Origin: Angiostrongylus vasorum | Lineage: Eukaryota; Nematoda; Chromadorea; Rhabditida; Metastrongylidae | DNA length: 64,000 nucleotides | NCBI GenBank assembly: GCA_018806985.1 | Contig: JADANN010000016.1 | Span: 96,428 to 160,427, forward strand | Reading direction: 5' to 3' | In this document: positions 46,210-56,930 of the stretch, piece after piece | How the letters are laid out: the number at the start of each line of letters is the position of its first letter | Numbering within the stretch: position 1 is the stretch's first letter | Position numbers and translations under genes: made by a program | The notes under the pieces: model-generated | The model's input: only the letters and a program-made list of their open reading frames with translations | Told to the model about the DNA's origin: nothing | Database searches by the model: none

Positions 46210-46413
46210 TTAACACAGTGCGTTGTCGACATTCTTGAAGAGGAGGTCGTCGGTAGGACCGTGGATGAGGCAGAGTTTCGCAGCCCGGCTTCTTCGACCT
46301 TGCATCGTCGTCAGTGCGGCGTTTACCCCCGGTTTTCGTTTAGAAACACCACTCAATTCGGGCTGCACCCATTTGTTGAGCTCCTTCTGTTTTCCACTTC
46401 TCTTCATATGCAT
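46210..46413 (-). CDS. Small unrecognised protein or terminal exon, 67 codons
   Basis: A minus-strand frame starts with ATG right after a good acceptor (ATCATTTTAG) and reads MHMKRSGKQKELNKWVQPEL, then KRKPGVNAALTTMQGRRSRA and a terminal FKNVDNALC. It is basic and of higher GC than its surroundings. On the same strand AATAAATAAA follows at about 46129-46119, a plausible poly(A) signal. The acceptor at the ATG could be a trans-splice site (small single-exon gene) or the last intron of a larger gene running right; no upstream exon was found before the Penelope-like element. Family unknown. Confidence 0.45.
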   Translation of the reverse strand: MHMKRSGKQKELNKWVQPELSGVSKRKPGVNAALTTMQGRRSRAAKLCLIHGPTDDLLFKNVDNALC

Positions 46414-46429
46414 CTAAAATGATTCAGAT

Positions 46430-48475
46430 GCTCACATCAAATTCTGCAAGTTCTCGTTCTCGGGTTTGAATTCGCAGAAGTACATTTGTCGAGGTCATCG
46501 TTTTGACGTCTGAACTTGTATTCTTAAAAATTTTTCAGCAGCAAAATTTATGTTGTAATTCAATTATACAAAAAAGACCATAAAATGCATTTGAAAGAAA
46601 AAATTATTGCTAACTCGTATTGAAGGGAAGTAAAACTAGAAATCCTGTATTAGTTTTTGAACAGCCTAGTGTATCACTTATCTTCCTTCTCACAGTTTCA
46701 GACTATCTCCTACTAACTTTTCAACTACATCCGCATTTCTTTTTGTTATCTAAGAATGTGCAAGCGTGTAATTTTTGTTTTTGTTCAGTTTATTTTGTCT
46801 TAAGCATGTCTCATTGTAAATGTTCGGGCAGTTCTGAGCATAAACTTGGTAAAATAATCGTTTTAAATTCTGAATAGCCCTCTATTCTCAAGTATTGTCT
46901 TTCTAGAAGAATGGTAGTGTATGTATCTACACTAGTGATATGAATTGTCGAAATAGCATTTATAATAATTAGGTACAAATTATACGAACTTGGCCTCCCA
47001 CTGTTATTAACATATTGTAAAGGGTTAGTGCACTTCTGTTTGGAGCGTTACGTTTGTTGTATACCATTTCGTCCTCAATCCCTTATTGCAATCCTTATGT
47101 CAATTGTATACTTTTCTTTATTCGTCTAGATATGCTTTTGGACTGTTATTCTTTAGTTAAAGTAAAACAGAAGTTGTTGGTTCTGCGTTTCTGAACTGCG
47201 ATATCGTCAAAAGCAACACTGTAGATGTGAATCCAGTCCTAGGTCGTTGCTCAGGGATATCGATCCACCTTGTTATGAGGCGGCATTGGAAGTATAGGTT
47301 TTAGATGGGGAGATAAACGTGATCGAGTGAGACCGCATTCTACTGAAATTCGGTCGGATTTACATTGTCCGTCTGTTCTGCGCGTTCTGCGTTAAGATTG
47401 TTTACGTGTTTTGTGTGTACGTATTATTTTTTTCCCTATATGCATATGGGTTTAATCATTCGTATAGATCTGTGCCTATTCTGCGATGAACTGAGTTGGG
47501 AGTCATAAGAGGCAGTGAGTGCTCGCCTTTTACAGAAAGACCATGTGTATATAACAGGTGGTGGGCTGATCAAGGTGACTGGTGCATGCTTCATACCTTC
47601 AGCACAGTTCCTTCAAAATTACCCGTGATTACTCTCTTGCTAAAAAGTGCTAACTTTACTTGCTCTAAAACTGTAGTAAATGTATCTTAACTACCTCGTG
47701 CAGAAAGTATATGATCATATTTATACCACACGAGTTGGTGGTACCCACTAAGAAGCTCTCGTGTGGTACTGGTAGAAAGCGAAGTCTTTACTGGTGAGTC
47801 CCTCGATGATAAATGTTGGATGGTATGAGTCGTGTGTGGTCACAGTTGTCGAAGCTACATTGACTAGCATGAGAAACACCAGTCATTTCCTTCCCAGTTG
47901 TGTCTTTTTTTTCCACAGAGTATTGCGTTCAATGGATAGCTTCTCCAGCAAAGTCATGATATAAGAAAGAAAAAAGCAAGAAAGGGGAAAAAAGGTGCAT
48001 TTTACACTTTGTAATTAAAATAGATTTTTGGGCATGTTTGGTCATTCTTCTTCGAATACTGTTGCTTTTTGAAGAGGATGTTAATCATAGCTGGTAGGAG
48101 TGTCATAGTTGGCGTGAGAGCGCCTGTTCAGCACAAATATAAGTGGTTATGTGGATTCCACCTCGATTTTTCCTCTTTTTTTACCGACCGAATGACACAT
48201 AGACAGTTGCTAATGAGGAGTAATGATAACTGATGTTTCTGTTTCGCACATTTACCATCCTTTACAAGTCTTGAACGCTTTTGACGTTCTTAGATGTTCT
48301 ATCGACCATAGCTCGGTCGTATTTCACCGCACATGATCAATGACGACTTCCTCTCCAATTAGGCACTGGTCATAAACACTCTTCTTTTTTGAGAACCTGT
48401 ACAAACTAAAACATGGATCTTCCTCATAGAGAGATCCTATGCCATTTAGTTCCGATACAACGTGAAACTTCGTAT
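46430..48475. other. Intergenic, no gene recognised
   Basis: AT-rich, T-runs common. It contains one clear hairpin (47724-47768). A short stretch near 47215-47240 resembles exon 3 of the secreted family but is too short to call. Confidence 0.5.
47724..47768. repeat. Short perfect inverted repeat
   Basis: TACCACACGAG and CTCGTGTGGTA form an 11-bp perfect stem with a 23-nt loop that itself contains the palindrome GTGGTACCCAC-like core. Confidence 0.7.
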
Positions 48476-48484
48476 TCTTGTTGA

Positions 48485-49945
48485 GCAAACGCGAGGTGTT
48501 ATTTTATTCTTTATTCACGAATAAGCTGACGTTTCGGCGGATTTCGCCTTCGTCAAAGCCTGGAAAGGTCAAGCTGACAGCAATCTATTCGGCCAAACAC
48601 CTTCATAACCAAACAGAGAAAACGCTAAACCAAGATTTCAATCACATTGAACACAGAGTCATTGCAGACTCACCGCTTTCTATGAATCTTCCACTGAATA
48701 TGTCGCGTGGAGACCAGCCGCACAGAATTCACATGGAAGCGTAATGTGCCCCTCTCATCAGAAATAATAGGTTTATATATTGCCCAATATCACGGGTGAT
48801 AATGAGGCATTCTTCACTGCGGTTCATTTTCGGATTTCTGGAATTGATCCAGATCGCCTCGAGAGTTTTGCGCACTTGTGTTCACCATTCCTATGCGAGG
48901 ATCGGGACACGTACTTCTAAGTCCTCCCCGTTATGTCTCTGGGTCCTATACGTGCCTAGTGGGGTATTTGGTTTACGTTTGCCGACAAGGTGTTCTTTTA
49001 TGCGGACACAGAGTGGTCTACCCGTTTCGCCAATGTGTTTCTCTCCGCACGCCTTACAGGAGATTAGTTAAACTGTATCCGAGCTCATGCAATCACTGTC
49101 ATCAACCATTAGGGGCAAATTATGCAATTTTGCGTTGCACATAGACGTTCATATAGGCGGTTACGAACTAGCTGGCGCCTAGGAGTACTAGGTGGTATTT
49201 CAACTACGTTTACCGAATTCTCAAGATCCGCCCTTCTTAAGCAGCGTTTTATAGCCGCACTTACATCATTTGAGATGAAGGGTAGGATAAACGGGTCCTT
49301 TTTATCGCTAGAGTTGTCGTTTAGGGGCCTAGGGATTTCCCCTACACCTATCACGAGCTACAGTTTCGTAGCCATTAGAAATAGCTATTTGCCGTGCCAA
49401 GTTCCGGGACTCCTCTCTCTGCTCTCTTCCCGTGCACACGTTGGTTGCTGTTCGAAACATGTTTCTTACCAGCGCCCTTTTCATGTGAGAGGGGTGAGAG
49501 GAGAGGTAATGAACAAAGATGTTTTTACTAATTGGCTTTCGGTACCATTTTGTAATGTAGCCATTTTCTGACAGGTTAATTTGGACGTTCAGGAATGGAA
49601 GCCACTTTTCTTTTGGTTTCTCTCGGGTAAACTTGATATATTCTGACTGTTCGTTCAACAACTCGAAACATTTGTCCATTTCCTCTTGTGTTGAGCAAAG
49701 GACAAAACAATCATGTATATGTCTACAGTAGAGTAACGGCCCGAGATCGGTCACTGGTGCTTCCACCTTAGACATAAATGCAAAGGCAAGACTTGGTGCC
49801 AGTTGCTGTCCCATTGCCAACCCTCTTATTTGAGCATGGCACTTTTCCGGAGCATCTGAACATTGAGCAGATCAAGCATTCTTTTAAGAGAGCCATCAAC
49901 TGCTCTATCTTGAAGCCGTCGGATTTACAATGTGAAACGTCCTCA
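48485..49945 (-). mobile_element. Penelope-like retroelement with GIY-YIG endonuclease, defective
   Basis: The minus strand first reads a reverse-transcriptase part (49945-49330): FKIEQLMALLKECL, a frameshift, QIRGLAMGQQLAPSLAFAFM, then the catalytic motif as YCRHIHDCFVLC and ENGYITKWYRKPISKN. The usual motif has two aspartates after YI; here the first is His (CAT), so the polymerase is inactive. A linker follows (PFISNDVSAAIKRCLRRADL), a Cys motif (ERLCATQNCIICP), then in broken frames the GIY-YIG-type endonuclease (SCKACGEKHIGETGRPLCVR, RKTLEAIWINSRNPKMNRSE). Beyond it CTGACGTTTCGGCGGATTTC resembles Penelope terminal repeats. The 5' part of the RT is missing. Confidence 0.85.
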
Positions 49946-49949
49946 CGTG

Positions 49950-50036
49950 GCGGGATAGGGGTTAATTGCTGACCTAACGCGACGTTTGCTTTCCTGAGGT
50001 GCAGGTTCATCTAGGGGGACAGACTCCCTTTTCTTT
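49950..50036 (+). mobile_element. RTE leader fragment
   Basis: GTGGCGGGATAGGGGTTAAT, GCGACGTTTGCTTTCCTGAG and GGACAGACTCCC match the leader of the element at 53945 (about 54010-54105). It fills the gap between the Penelope element and the rDNA piece. Confidence 0.65.
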
Positions 50037-50081
50037 TGTTAAAAATTGCTAAAAGTTATTATTACAAGTATTAAAGAGAAA

Positions 50082-50126
50082 GTTGTTAAAAATTGAAACT
50101 CTTACAGGTTCCAATTTTTTAACAAC
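50082..50126. repeat. Inverted repeat at the rDNA break
   Basis: GTTGTTAAAAATTGAAAC and GGTTCCAATTTTTTAACAAC face each other across about 7 nt. The right arm is the end of the 5.8S sequence, so the left arm looks like an inverted copy of it made at the breakpoint. Confidence 0.7.
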
Positions 50127-50275
50127 TCTGAACCAGATGTGCCGAAGGGAAAACCCAACGACGCTAGGGTGTTCAAAATCTCACTACTCTAAGAGTCTGC
50201 AATTCGTGGTAAATAACACAGCTAGCTGCGTTTTTTCACCGATACGCTAATCGACCGATCCATCGCTGAACCTAG
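50115..50275 (-). rRNA. 5.8S rRNA, diverged, probable pseudogene
   Basis: Minus strand: AGCGATGGATCGGTCGATTA, AACGCAGCTAGCTGTGTTAT, ACCACGAATTGCAGAC and TTTTCCCTTCGGCAC are 5.8S words of strongylid type. Several positions differ from what I remember as conserved (for example GACTCTTAGAG where GACGCTTAGAG is usual), mostly lost CpGs, as in a relic copy. Confidence 0.75.
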
Positions 50276-50918
50276 GATATCAGTTTCCATACACACATAT
50301 ATACATATGCGAATACGTATTTCACGTATAGAAATTCTGTTTCTGCTATGTTGGCGCTCATTCACACATTATGCCAGGGTCATTAAGATTCCCTGTTAAT
50401 CAGGTGGCACATGGGCATAGATATGCGATACTATCCGCCATCTCTAGAAGACAACGAATAAAACACGCCACATATTACGCTTATCTACATCATGCATAAT
50501 CACCAACGTAACTACTATAATTATTAACTAACTACTCAGTCATTGTCGATGTCTCACTCCGATGTCAACGGCAAAAATCGGCATCAACATCGACAATGAA
50601 AGCAACATGAACAACTATAGCAATTCAAGGTGGCATTCATGCAATGCTCATTAAGTCTTCACACATTCACGAAACAAATCGCATCATTAATTCATACATG
50701 CGCGACAGTTTGTGTGTATGCCTTCGATCGTATAAATAGTCACAACCGTCACTCTAGAACGACTCATGCTTATACGTAGACATCTTGTATGTTGAGCTTT
50801 AATGATGTTGCGATAGCACCAACTTTCGCGACATAGCAGCCAATAAATATGGTGACGCATGTTGGTTTCTGGTTGATCATTCCTCCGTCAACCATCCGCA
50901 CATCGCATCACACAACGA
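50276..50918 (-). other. ITS1 spacer
   Basis: Lies between the 3' end of 18S and the start of 5.8S on the minus strand, in the correct order for a ribosomal unit, with hookworm-like words (CGTCACCATATTTATTGGCT; GTTGACATCGGAGTGAGACA). Confidence 0.7.
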
Positions 50919-51592
50919 TGATGATCCATCTGCAGGTTCACCTACAGATACCTTGTTACGACTTTTACCCGGTTCAACCGCCATATCGCGACCCGAAAGT
51001 CTTATAAAGTCTTAATACAGTAGTCCGCAGTGCTTCCGAGACAGCTCAGTCCTGTACAGCGACGGGTAGTGTGCACAAATGGCAGGGGACGTAATCAGCG
51101 TGAGCTGGTGACTCACACTTACTGGGAATTCCTCGTTCAAGGAAATAATTACAATTCCCTATCCCGGTCACGGAAGAGTTTCAACGGTTTACCAATACCT
51201 TTCGGTAATGGACAGGCTAGTTGATTCTTCCATTGTATCGCGTGCAGCCCAGGACATCTAATGGCATAACAGACCTGTTATCGCTTAATCTTGTGCGGCT
51301 AAACACAGCTTATCTCTCTAAGAAATAGACTAGATACAGTAATCTAGTCACTATTTAGCAGGCTAGAATCTCGCTCGTTATCGGAATAAACCAGACAAAT
51401 CGCTCCACCAACTAAGAACGGCTATGCACCACCAACCACCAAATCGAGAAAAGAGCTTTCAGACTGTCAACGCTTACGGTGTCCGGGCAGATGAGTTTTC
51501 CCGTGTTGAGTCAAATTAAGCCGCAAGCTCTACTCCTGGTGGTGCCATTCGTCAATTTCTTTAAGTTTCAGCTTTGGAACCATACTACTCAG
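50919..51592 (-). rRNA. 18S rRNA, 3' part (about 670 nt)
   Basis: Minus strand runs from the region AAGCTGAAACTTAAAGAAAT (near 51580) through TCGTGGTGCATAGCC-like helix words, GACGGGCGG-equivalent words and GTTACGACTTTT complement, to the universal end GTAGGTGAACCTGCAGATGG near 50930. It covers roughly the last 40 percent of 18S. The 5' part is absent: at about 51592 it switches into 28S of opposite strand. Confidence 0.9.
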
Positions 51593-51594
51593 GC

Positions 51595-52636
51595 CGAAAC
51601 TCCTCACCTGCCGAAATCAACTAGCCGTGAAAACGGACGGCGCTTGAGTGAAAGACCTATACCCAACCGTTGCTGGCATATGTGCATGTTGTGTAAAACA
51701 TATATACGCCTGGCAGCAACGAGTAAGAGGGTCGTGGCGGTTGCGATGAAGGCGTTAGGCCTAGCTGGAGTTTCCGTCAGTGCAGATCTCGGTGGTAGTA
51801 GCAAATATTTAAGTTCGACCCTTGAAGACTGAAGTGGAGAAGGGTTCCACGTGAACAGTAGTTGAATGTGGGTCAGTCGTTCCAAAGATACTGGCTTATG
51901 CTATGTATCATTGAGAAGAAAAAAGTTCACTTTTCTGTCGGATATCAAAAAGGGAATAGGGTTAATATTCCCCTAACGTAGACACAGAGATTGTGATTCG
52001 TATGAGTCGCTTGCGCGGTCACGCATTCGAACTTGATTACGTCGCTCAGAGATCGAACTAGTGTCCTCTTCTCTAGTTAAGGAACGGGACTTCCCTGGAA
52101 TCGGTTCAGCCGTAGATAGGGACGTTGTTTCCGTAAAGCATCGCGGTTTCTGTGATGTCTCGTGCTCTCCGGACGATCGCTTGAAAAATCAAGGAAGGCT
52201 AGTAATCTGTGCTACATCGTACCGATATCCGCATCAGGTCTCCAAGGTGAACAGCCTCTAGTCGATAGAATAATGTAGGTAAGGGAAGTCGGCAAATTAG
52301 ATCCGTAACTTCGGGAAAAGGATTGGCTCCAGTGACCGGGTCGGTTGGCCTGTTAATTGATGCATGTGCGGTTTTCGTCCGTGGCCGGCAGATGTGCGTG
52401 TGAAGCGCGCTGACGCTGGACTAGTGATATGACCACCTTGTGGACGTTTACAGGTGTGTGCTTTGCCTTCGGGCTTAGTATCCTGATCGACCATCAAAAC
52501 GGTCGAACTGGAACTGGTACGGACTCGGGGAATCCGACTGTCTAATTAAAACAGAGGAGACAGATGGTCCTTGCGGACGTTTACTGTCTCTGATTTCTGC
52601 CCAGTGCTCTGAATGTTAAATCGTAGTAATTCGAGT

Positions 52637-52696
<60 letters not shown>

Positions 52697-52705
52697 GCTA
52701 ACTAC

Positions 52706-52736
<31 letters not shown>

Positions 52737-52747
52737 ACTGTCCCTAA

Positions 52748-52787
<40 letters not shown>

Positions 52788-52793
52788 CAAAAA

Positions 52794-52831
<38 letters not shown>

Positions 52832-53215
52832 TTGACATTGTGAAGAATCATGAGAGGTGTAGCATAGGTGGGAGATCGTGTTCGCGCATGATCGTCAATG
52901 AAATACCACCACTTTCATCGATTCTTTACTTATTCGGTGAAAAGAGAATTGAGTTTCACGACTCTTTATTTATTTGTGTTAAGTAAAGTCACATGGTGGC
53001 ATTACGACTCTCGCCGAAGACATTGTCAGGCGGGGAGTTTGACTGGGGCGGTACATCTGTCAAACTGTAACGCAGGTGTCCTAAGGCTAGCTCAGAGAGG
53101 ACGGAAACCTCTCGTAGAGCAAAAGGGCAAAAGCTCGCTTGATCTTGACTTTCAGTACGAGTATAGACCGCGAAAGCGTGGCCTATCGATCCTTTTAATC
53201 CAGAGAGTTTCTGGT

Positions 53216-53259
<44 letters not shown>

Positions 53260-53285
53260 AGCCAAGCGTCCATAGCGACGTTGCT

Positions 53286-53321
<36 letters not shown>

Positions 53322-53363
53322 CGAAGCAGAATTCGCCAAGCGTTGGATTGTTCACCCACTAAT

Positions 53364-53418
<55 letters not shown>

Positions 53419-53835
53419 TTGACATATTGTTGCGATAGTAATCCTGCTTAGTACGAGAGGAACAGCAGGTTCAGACATTTGGTTCATGGTCTTGATCGAG
53501 CGGTCAATGGTTCGGAAGCTAACATCTGAGGGGATTATGACTGAACGCCTCTAAGTCAGAATCCCACCTAGTCAAGGTGACGATAACTTTGTTTCTCGGT
53601 GTCGGGAGGCAACCATATCTCATGAAATACGACATGAGAGTTTATGCCCCTAGCATATGGCTTTGCCGGTATGGATAATCCCTGCTGGTTGCCAAAGCCA
53701 AAACACCCTGGTTCAATGTCGGGGCGCAAAAACCACATGTTTACGACGTGTATGCTGGTCAAGGTGTTCTATCAAATAGAGCAGTGTTTGTATACTGCGG
53801 TCTGTTGAGACTATCCTCTGATCGACAGTTTTGTA
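51595..53835 (+). rRNA. 28S rRNA, 3' part (about 2.2 kb)
   Basis: Starts inside 28S at GAAACTCCTCACCTGCCGAA and contains universal words: GAGTAACTATGACTCTCTTA and AAGGTAGCCAAATGCC (52660-52690), GGTAGCATAGG-like region at 52860, GACTTTCAGTACGAGTATAG, AGCGTGGCCTATCGATCC (53175), CCACAGGGATAACTGGCTTG (53236) and CTTAGTACGAGAGGAACAGC (53448; the sarcin-ricin loop). It ends near 53835. The first third of 28S is missing. The short reading frames here are not genes. Confidence 0.92.
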
Positions 53836-53944
53836 TATGTGGTCGTATAGTTTAAATTGATCGTGGCCTGAGTGTCCGTTTCCTTACAGGTGGTCATCAT
53901 TTTCTCAAAGGTTGTCTTAGTTTTCTCAGATATCGTCTCCGTGT
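53836..53944 (+). other. rDNA 3' spacer remnant
   Basis: About 110 bp between the 28S end and the RTE leader, unlike any other sequence in the window; probably external transcribed spacer. Confidence 0.45.
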
Positions 53945-56930
53945 ATTCTCCAAGATCCACGGATCTCCTTCATATGAGGGATCTCGAGCTGATTAGACGC
54001 GAGGCTACGTGGCGCGTCCCCAGGTGGCGGACAGGGGATTAATCGCGGACCAAAAGCGACCTTTGCTTCCCTGAGATGCAGGTGGATCCGGGGGATGGAC
54101 TCCCTGTTTCTGCTGCGTCGATTTGGTGCATTGTTTCTGTATGTGCTAGGCGTATTCATGCATGCGTGCGTGGGTGCGTTCTCGCCTATGCGGATTGTAT
54201 TCTACGAGTCAATTCGGCCAAAAGCCTGCAACCAAGTGACAGACAGGGAAGTATATGGGAGGCGGTTAGAGTCGCCCCCGACAAATAAGCTCCATTTCCA
54301 CTCTGGGAGAACCTGGCAAGCTACCCGTGAGTATACCCAACCCCCACGTCCTGAGCTCTGAGCCCAGCAAGCTAAACGTGGGATATCAAAAAGTTTGAAA
54401 ACAGTAGAAGAAACGGGCTTCATTGCCCTGGCACCCCAAAAAAGCCCTCCCAAATTCGGGACAGCGTTGGGATAGGACGAGTACGGTGAGGGCTGCTAGA
54501 AATCTCAGCGCCAGTGGAACCTGCACTGCATTGCGAAAGAATCTATGGTGACGATATGTACCTACAATGCACGTACACTTGCATCTGAGTCCTCGATAGA
54601 AGACTTGCTCATGCAAGCAAGAAGGATAAGGTACGACGTCATCGGCCTGGCTGAGACAAGACGACGCCACCCATTCAACGCCGTCTAAGACACAAGAGAA
54701 CAACTATTGCTCGGAGCATGCGACAGTAGAGGAGTCGGCGGCGTCGAAGTTCTCGTCAACACGAGTCTGTCCATAAACATCGATTCATTCGAACAGCTTA
54801 CAACTCGAAACGGACGCTTATGATTAAAAAGATGTGGATGAATACCGGCTTTGAAAATCTTGGTCGTTTACGCGCCGACATCAAACTATGACGAAGAAGA
54901 AGTCGAAGCGTTCTACATGGACTTAGAGAACTTCTGCGGAGAAGATCACACATTCTTCGAGGTCATCGTTGGAGACTTCAACGCCAAGACTGGACCAAGA
55001 AGAACATCTGAAGAACGTCACATTGGGACCCATGCATTAGAATAGAACGAACAGGGTGAGGTGCTATCTGGGTTAGCGATTGCGATCAAGACCATCCATG
55101 GTATCTCGCAATTCCAGAAGCCCTACCCTCAACGCTGCACGTGGGAGTCTCTCAATGGAGAGTACCATAACGAAATAGACCTCATCATAGTAAACAGAAG
55201 ATTTTGCCTAACCGATGTCGCTGTTGTCCCAAAATTCTACACGGGATCAGACCATCGCCTCCTTCGTGCAAGATTCTATTTCTTGAGGAAAGGAGAAAAA
55301 AGCCGCTAAATTCAAAAACTGAAGTCCCAGAACCACCGCAAACTGAGACTTATTCAATTCGCTAGTCGGCTGTTGGTAAGATGCCGTTGTCAACAACATC
55401 GACGAAGAGTACGATCGGCTTATTCTACATGTTCACGTTAGCGCTATGAAAGCTGAGAGTTCGAAAGTCACCAAGAGACGTCTGTCTCCAGAAACACTCG
55501 AGCTGATACGCCAGCGTGGAATCGCACGAGCTGCAGGCAACCGCGAACAGACGTCCGAACATGCAAAACAATGCAGACAGGAGATAAAAGAAGATCTTAA
55601 AGAGAGCAGATCAGCAGTATTGGTCGAAGTTGGAGAGGCCGGGAAAAAGTATTCGCAAAGCCCACCGAAGCTTCGCCAATTACAAGACCAAGGTGACTGC
55701 ACTCCGACGCCCAAACGGGATTTACAGCGTCCAGAAAGGCAATGGAGAAAGTCATTTGCGCGTACTACTTAGATCTCTTCGATAGCCACGTCCACCTTCC
55801 GTCATATGAAATAGAGGAGGATGGATATGTTGTACCACCGGTTCTACCTTCCGAAATCCGACATGCCATTTCGTCGGTGAAAAGTCGAACATCACTAGGT
55901 CCAAACAGGACAAGACCAGAACACCTGAAGAACCTTCCGCAAGTGCTCGTAAACACACTGGCTTGGCTCTTCAACATGACCTGTCTGAATGCAAGGTCCC
56001 TACTCAGTGCTAGACCAGCAAGGCTTTGTTATGTTCAAGAAGGGTGACCTACACGATATCGGCAACTATCGCCCAATCTGCTTACCGTCTGTCGTCTACA
56101 AACTTTTCACTCGAGTCATCCTAAACAGGATTGAAAGAACACTGGACGGACAGACCATATGAGCAATCAGGGTTTTGAAAAGGATTTAGCACGATGAACC
56201 ACATCCACACGATAACACGACTCGCTGAAGTATCGCAAGAGTACAAAAGACCGCTCTGTCTCACTTCCATCTATTTAAAGAAGGCATTTGACTCAACTGA
56301 GACAGAAGCAGTCATAGAAGCGCTCGATAGTCAAGGAGTAACTACTCAGGACATGAGGATTCTTTGTGAGCTGTGCAAAAATTTCACAACCAAGATATCA
56401 GTATTCTACAACGATATTAACATTGACATCAAAAGAGTAGTTAGGCAACGCGATGCATCTCGCCAAAATTATTTATCGCCACCCTCCAGAAAGGTCATGC
56501 GAACATTGGAATGGGATAATATTGGAGTGAAAATCGATGGTCGGCAGTTACATCATCTTCGCTTTGCTGATGACATCGTCCTTATAACATCAAGCATTAG
56601 CCAAGCAGAATGTATGCTTGCCGACTTTGCTAAATCCTGTGGAAAGATTGGTCTTCAACTGAATCTCACAAAAACGATGTTCATGAAGAACGGATTGGTT
56701 TCGTATGCCGCATTCAAGCTCAGTGGAACGAATATTTCCGAATACTCCATTTATGTCTATCTAGGTCGGGAAATCAACGTGTTGAACGACTTGGCTCCAC
56801 AGCTAACCAGAAAGAAGCGAGCGGCTTTGGGGAGGTCCACAAACAAAGGGATCCGAAGCTCCTACCTGCGTCAACGATCAAAAAATCCCTCTTTTGACGT
56901 TACTGTTAATATCGTTGTGGAATGGTGATA
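53945..56930 (+). mobile_element. RTE-type LINE (family 1), near complete but dead
   Basis: A leader (53945-54544) is followed by a frame from the ATG at 54545. The apurinic endonuclease domain shows TICTYNARTLASE, GLAETRR (catalytic Glu present), [27 protein letters not shown] and GSDHRLLRARF. The reverse transcriptase shows LPSEIRHAISSVKSRT, GDLHDIGNYRPICLPS, DHIHTITRLAEVSQ-like words, SIYLKKAFDSTE, HHLRFADDIVLITSSISQ and CGKIGLQLNLTKTMF. The first catalytic motif reads YLKKAFD where DLKKAFD is expected, and stops occur at about 54687, 54822, 55045, 55309 and 56160. The copy breaks off near 56890-56930 against the inverted copy. It starts 110 bp after 28S. Confidence 0.88.

Noticed and set aside
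47190..47245. Fourth copy of exon 3 of the secreted family
   Set aside because: Only about 24 bases resemble the AACACTGTAGGTGTGAACCC part of exon 3; too short and without flanking agreement.
51030..53762. Several 60-125 codon frames inside the rRNA genes
   Set aside because: The nucleotide sequence is plainly 18S and 28S rRNA; the frames are incidental.
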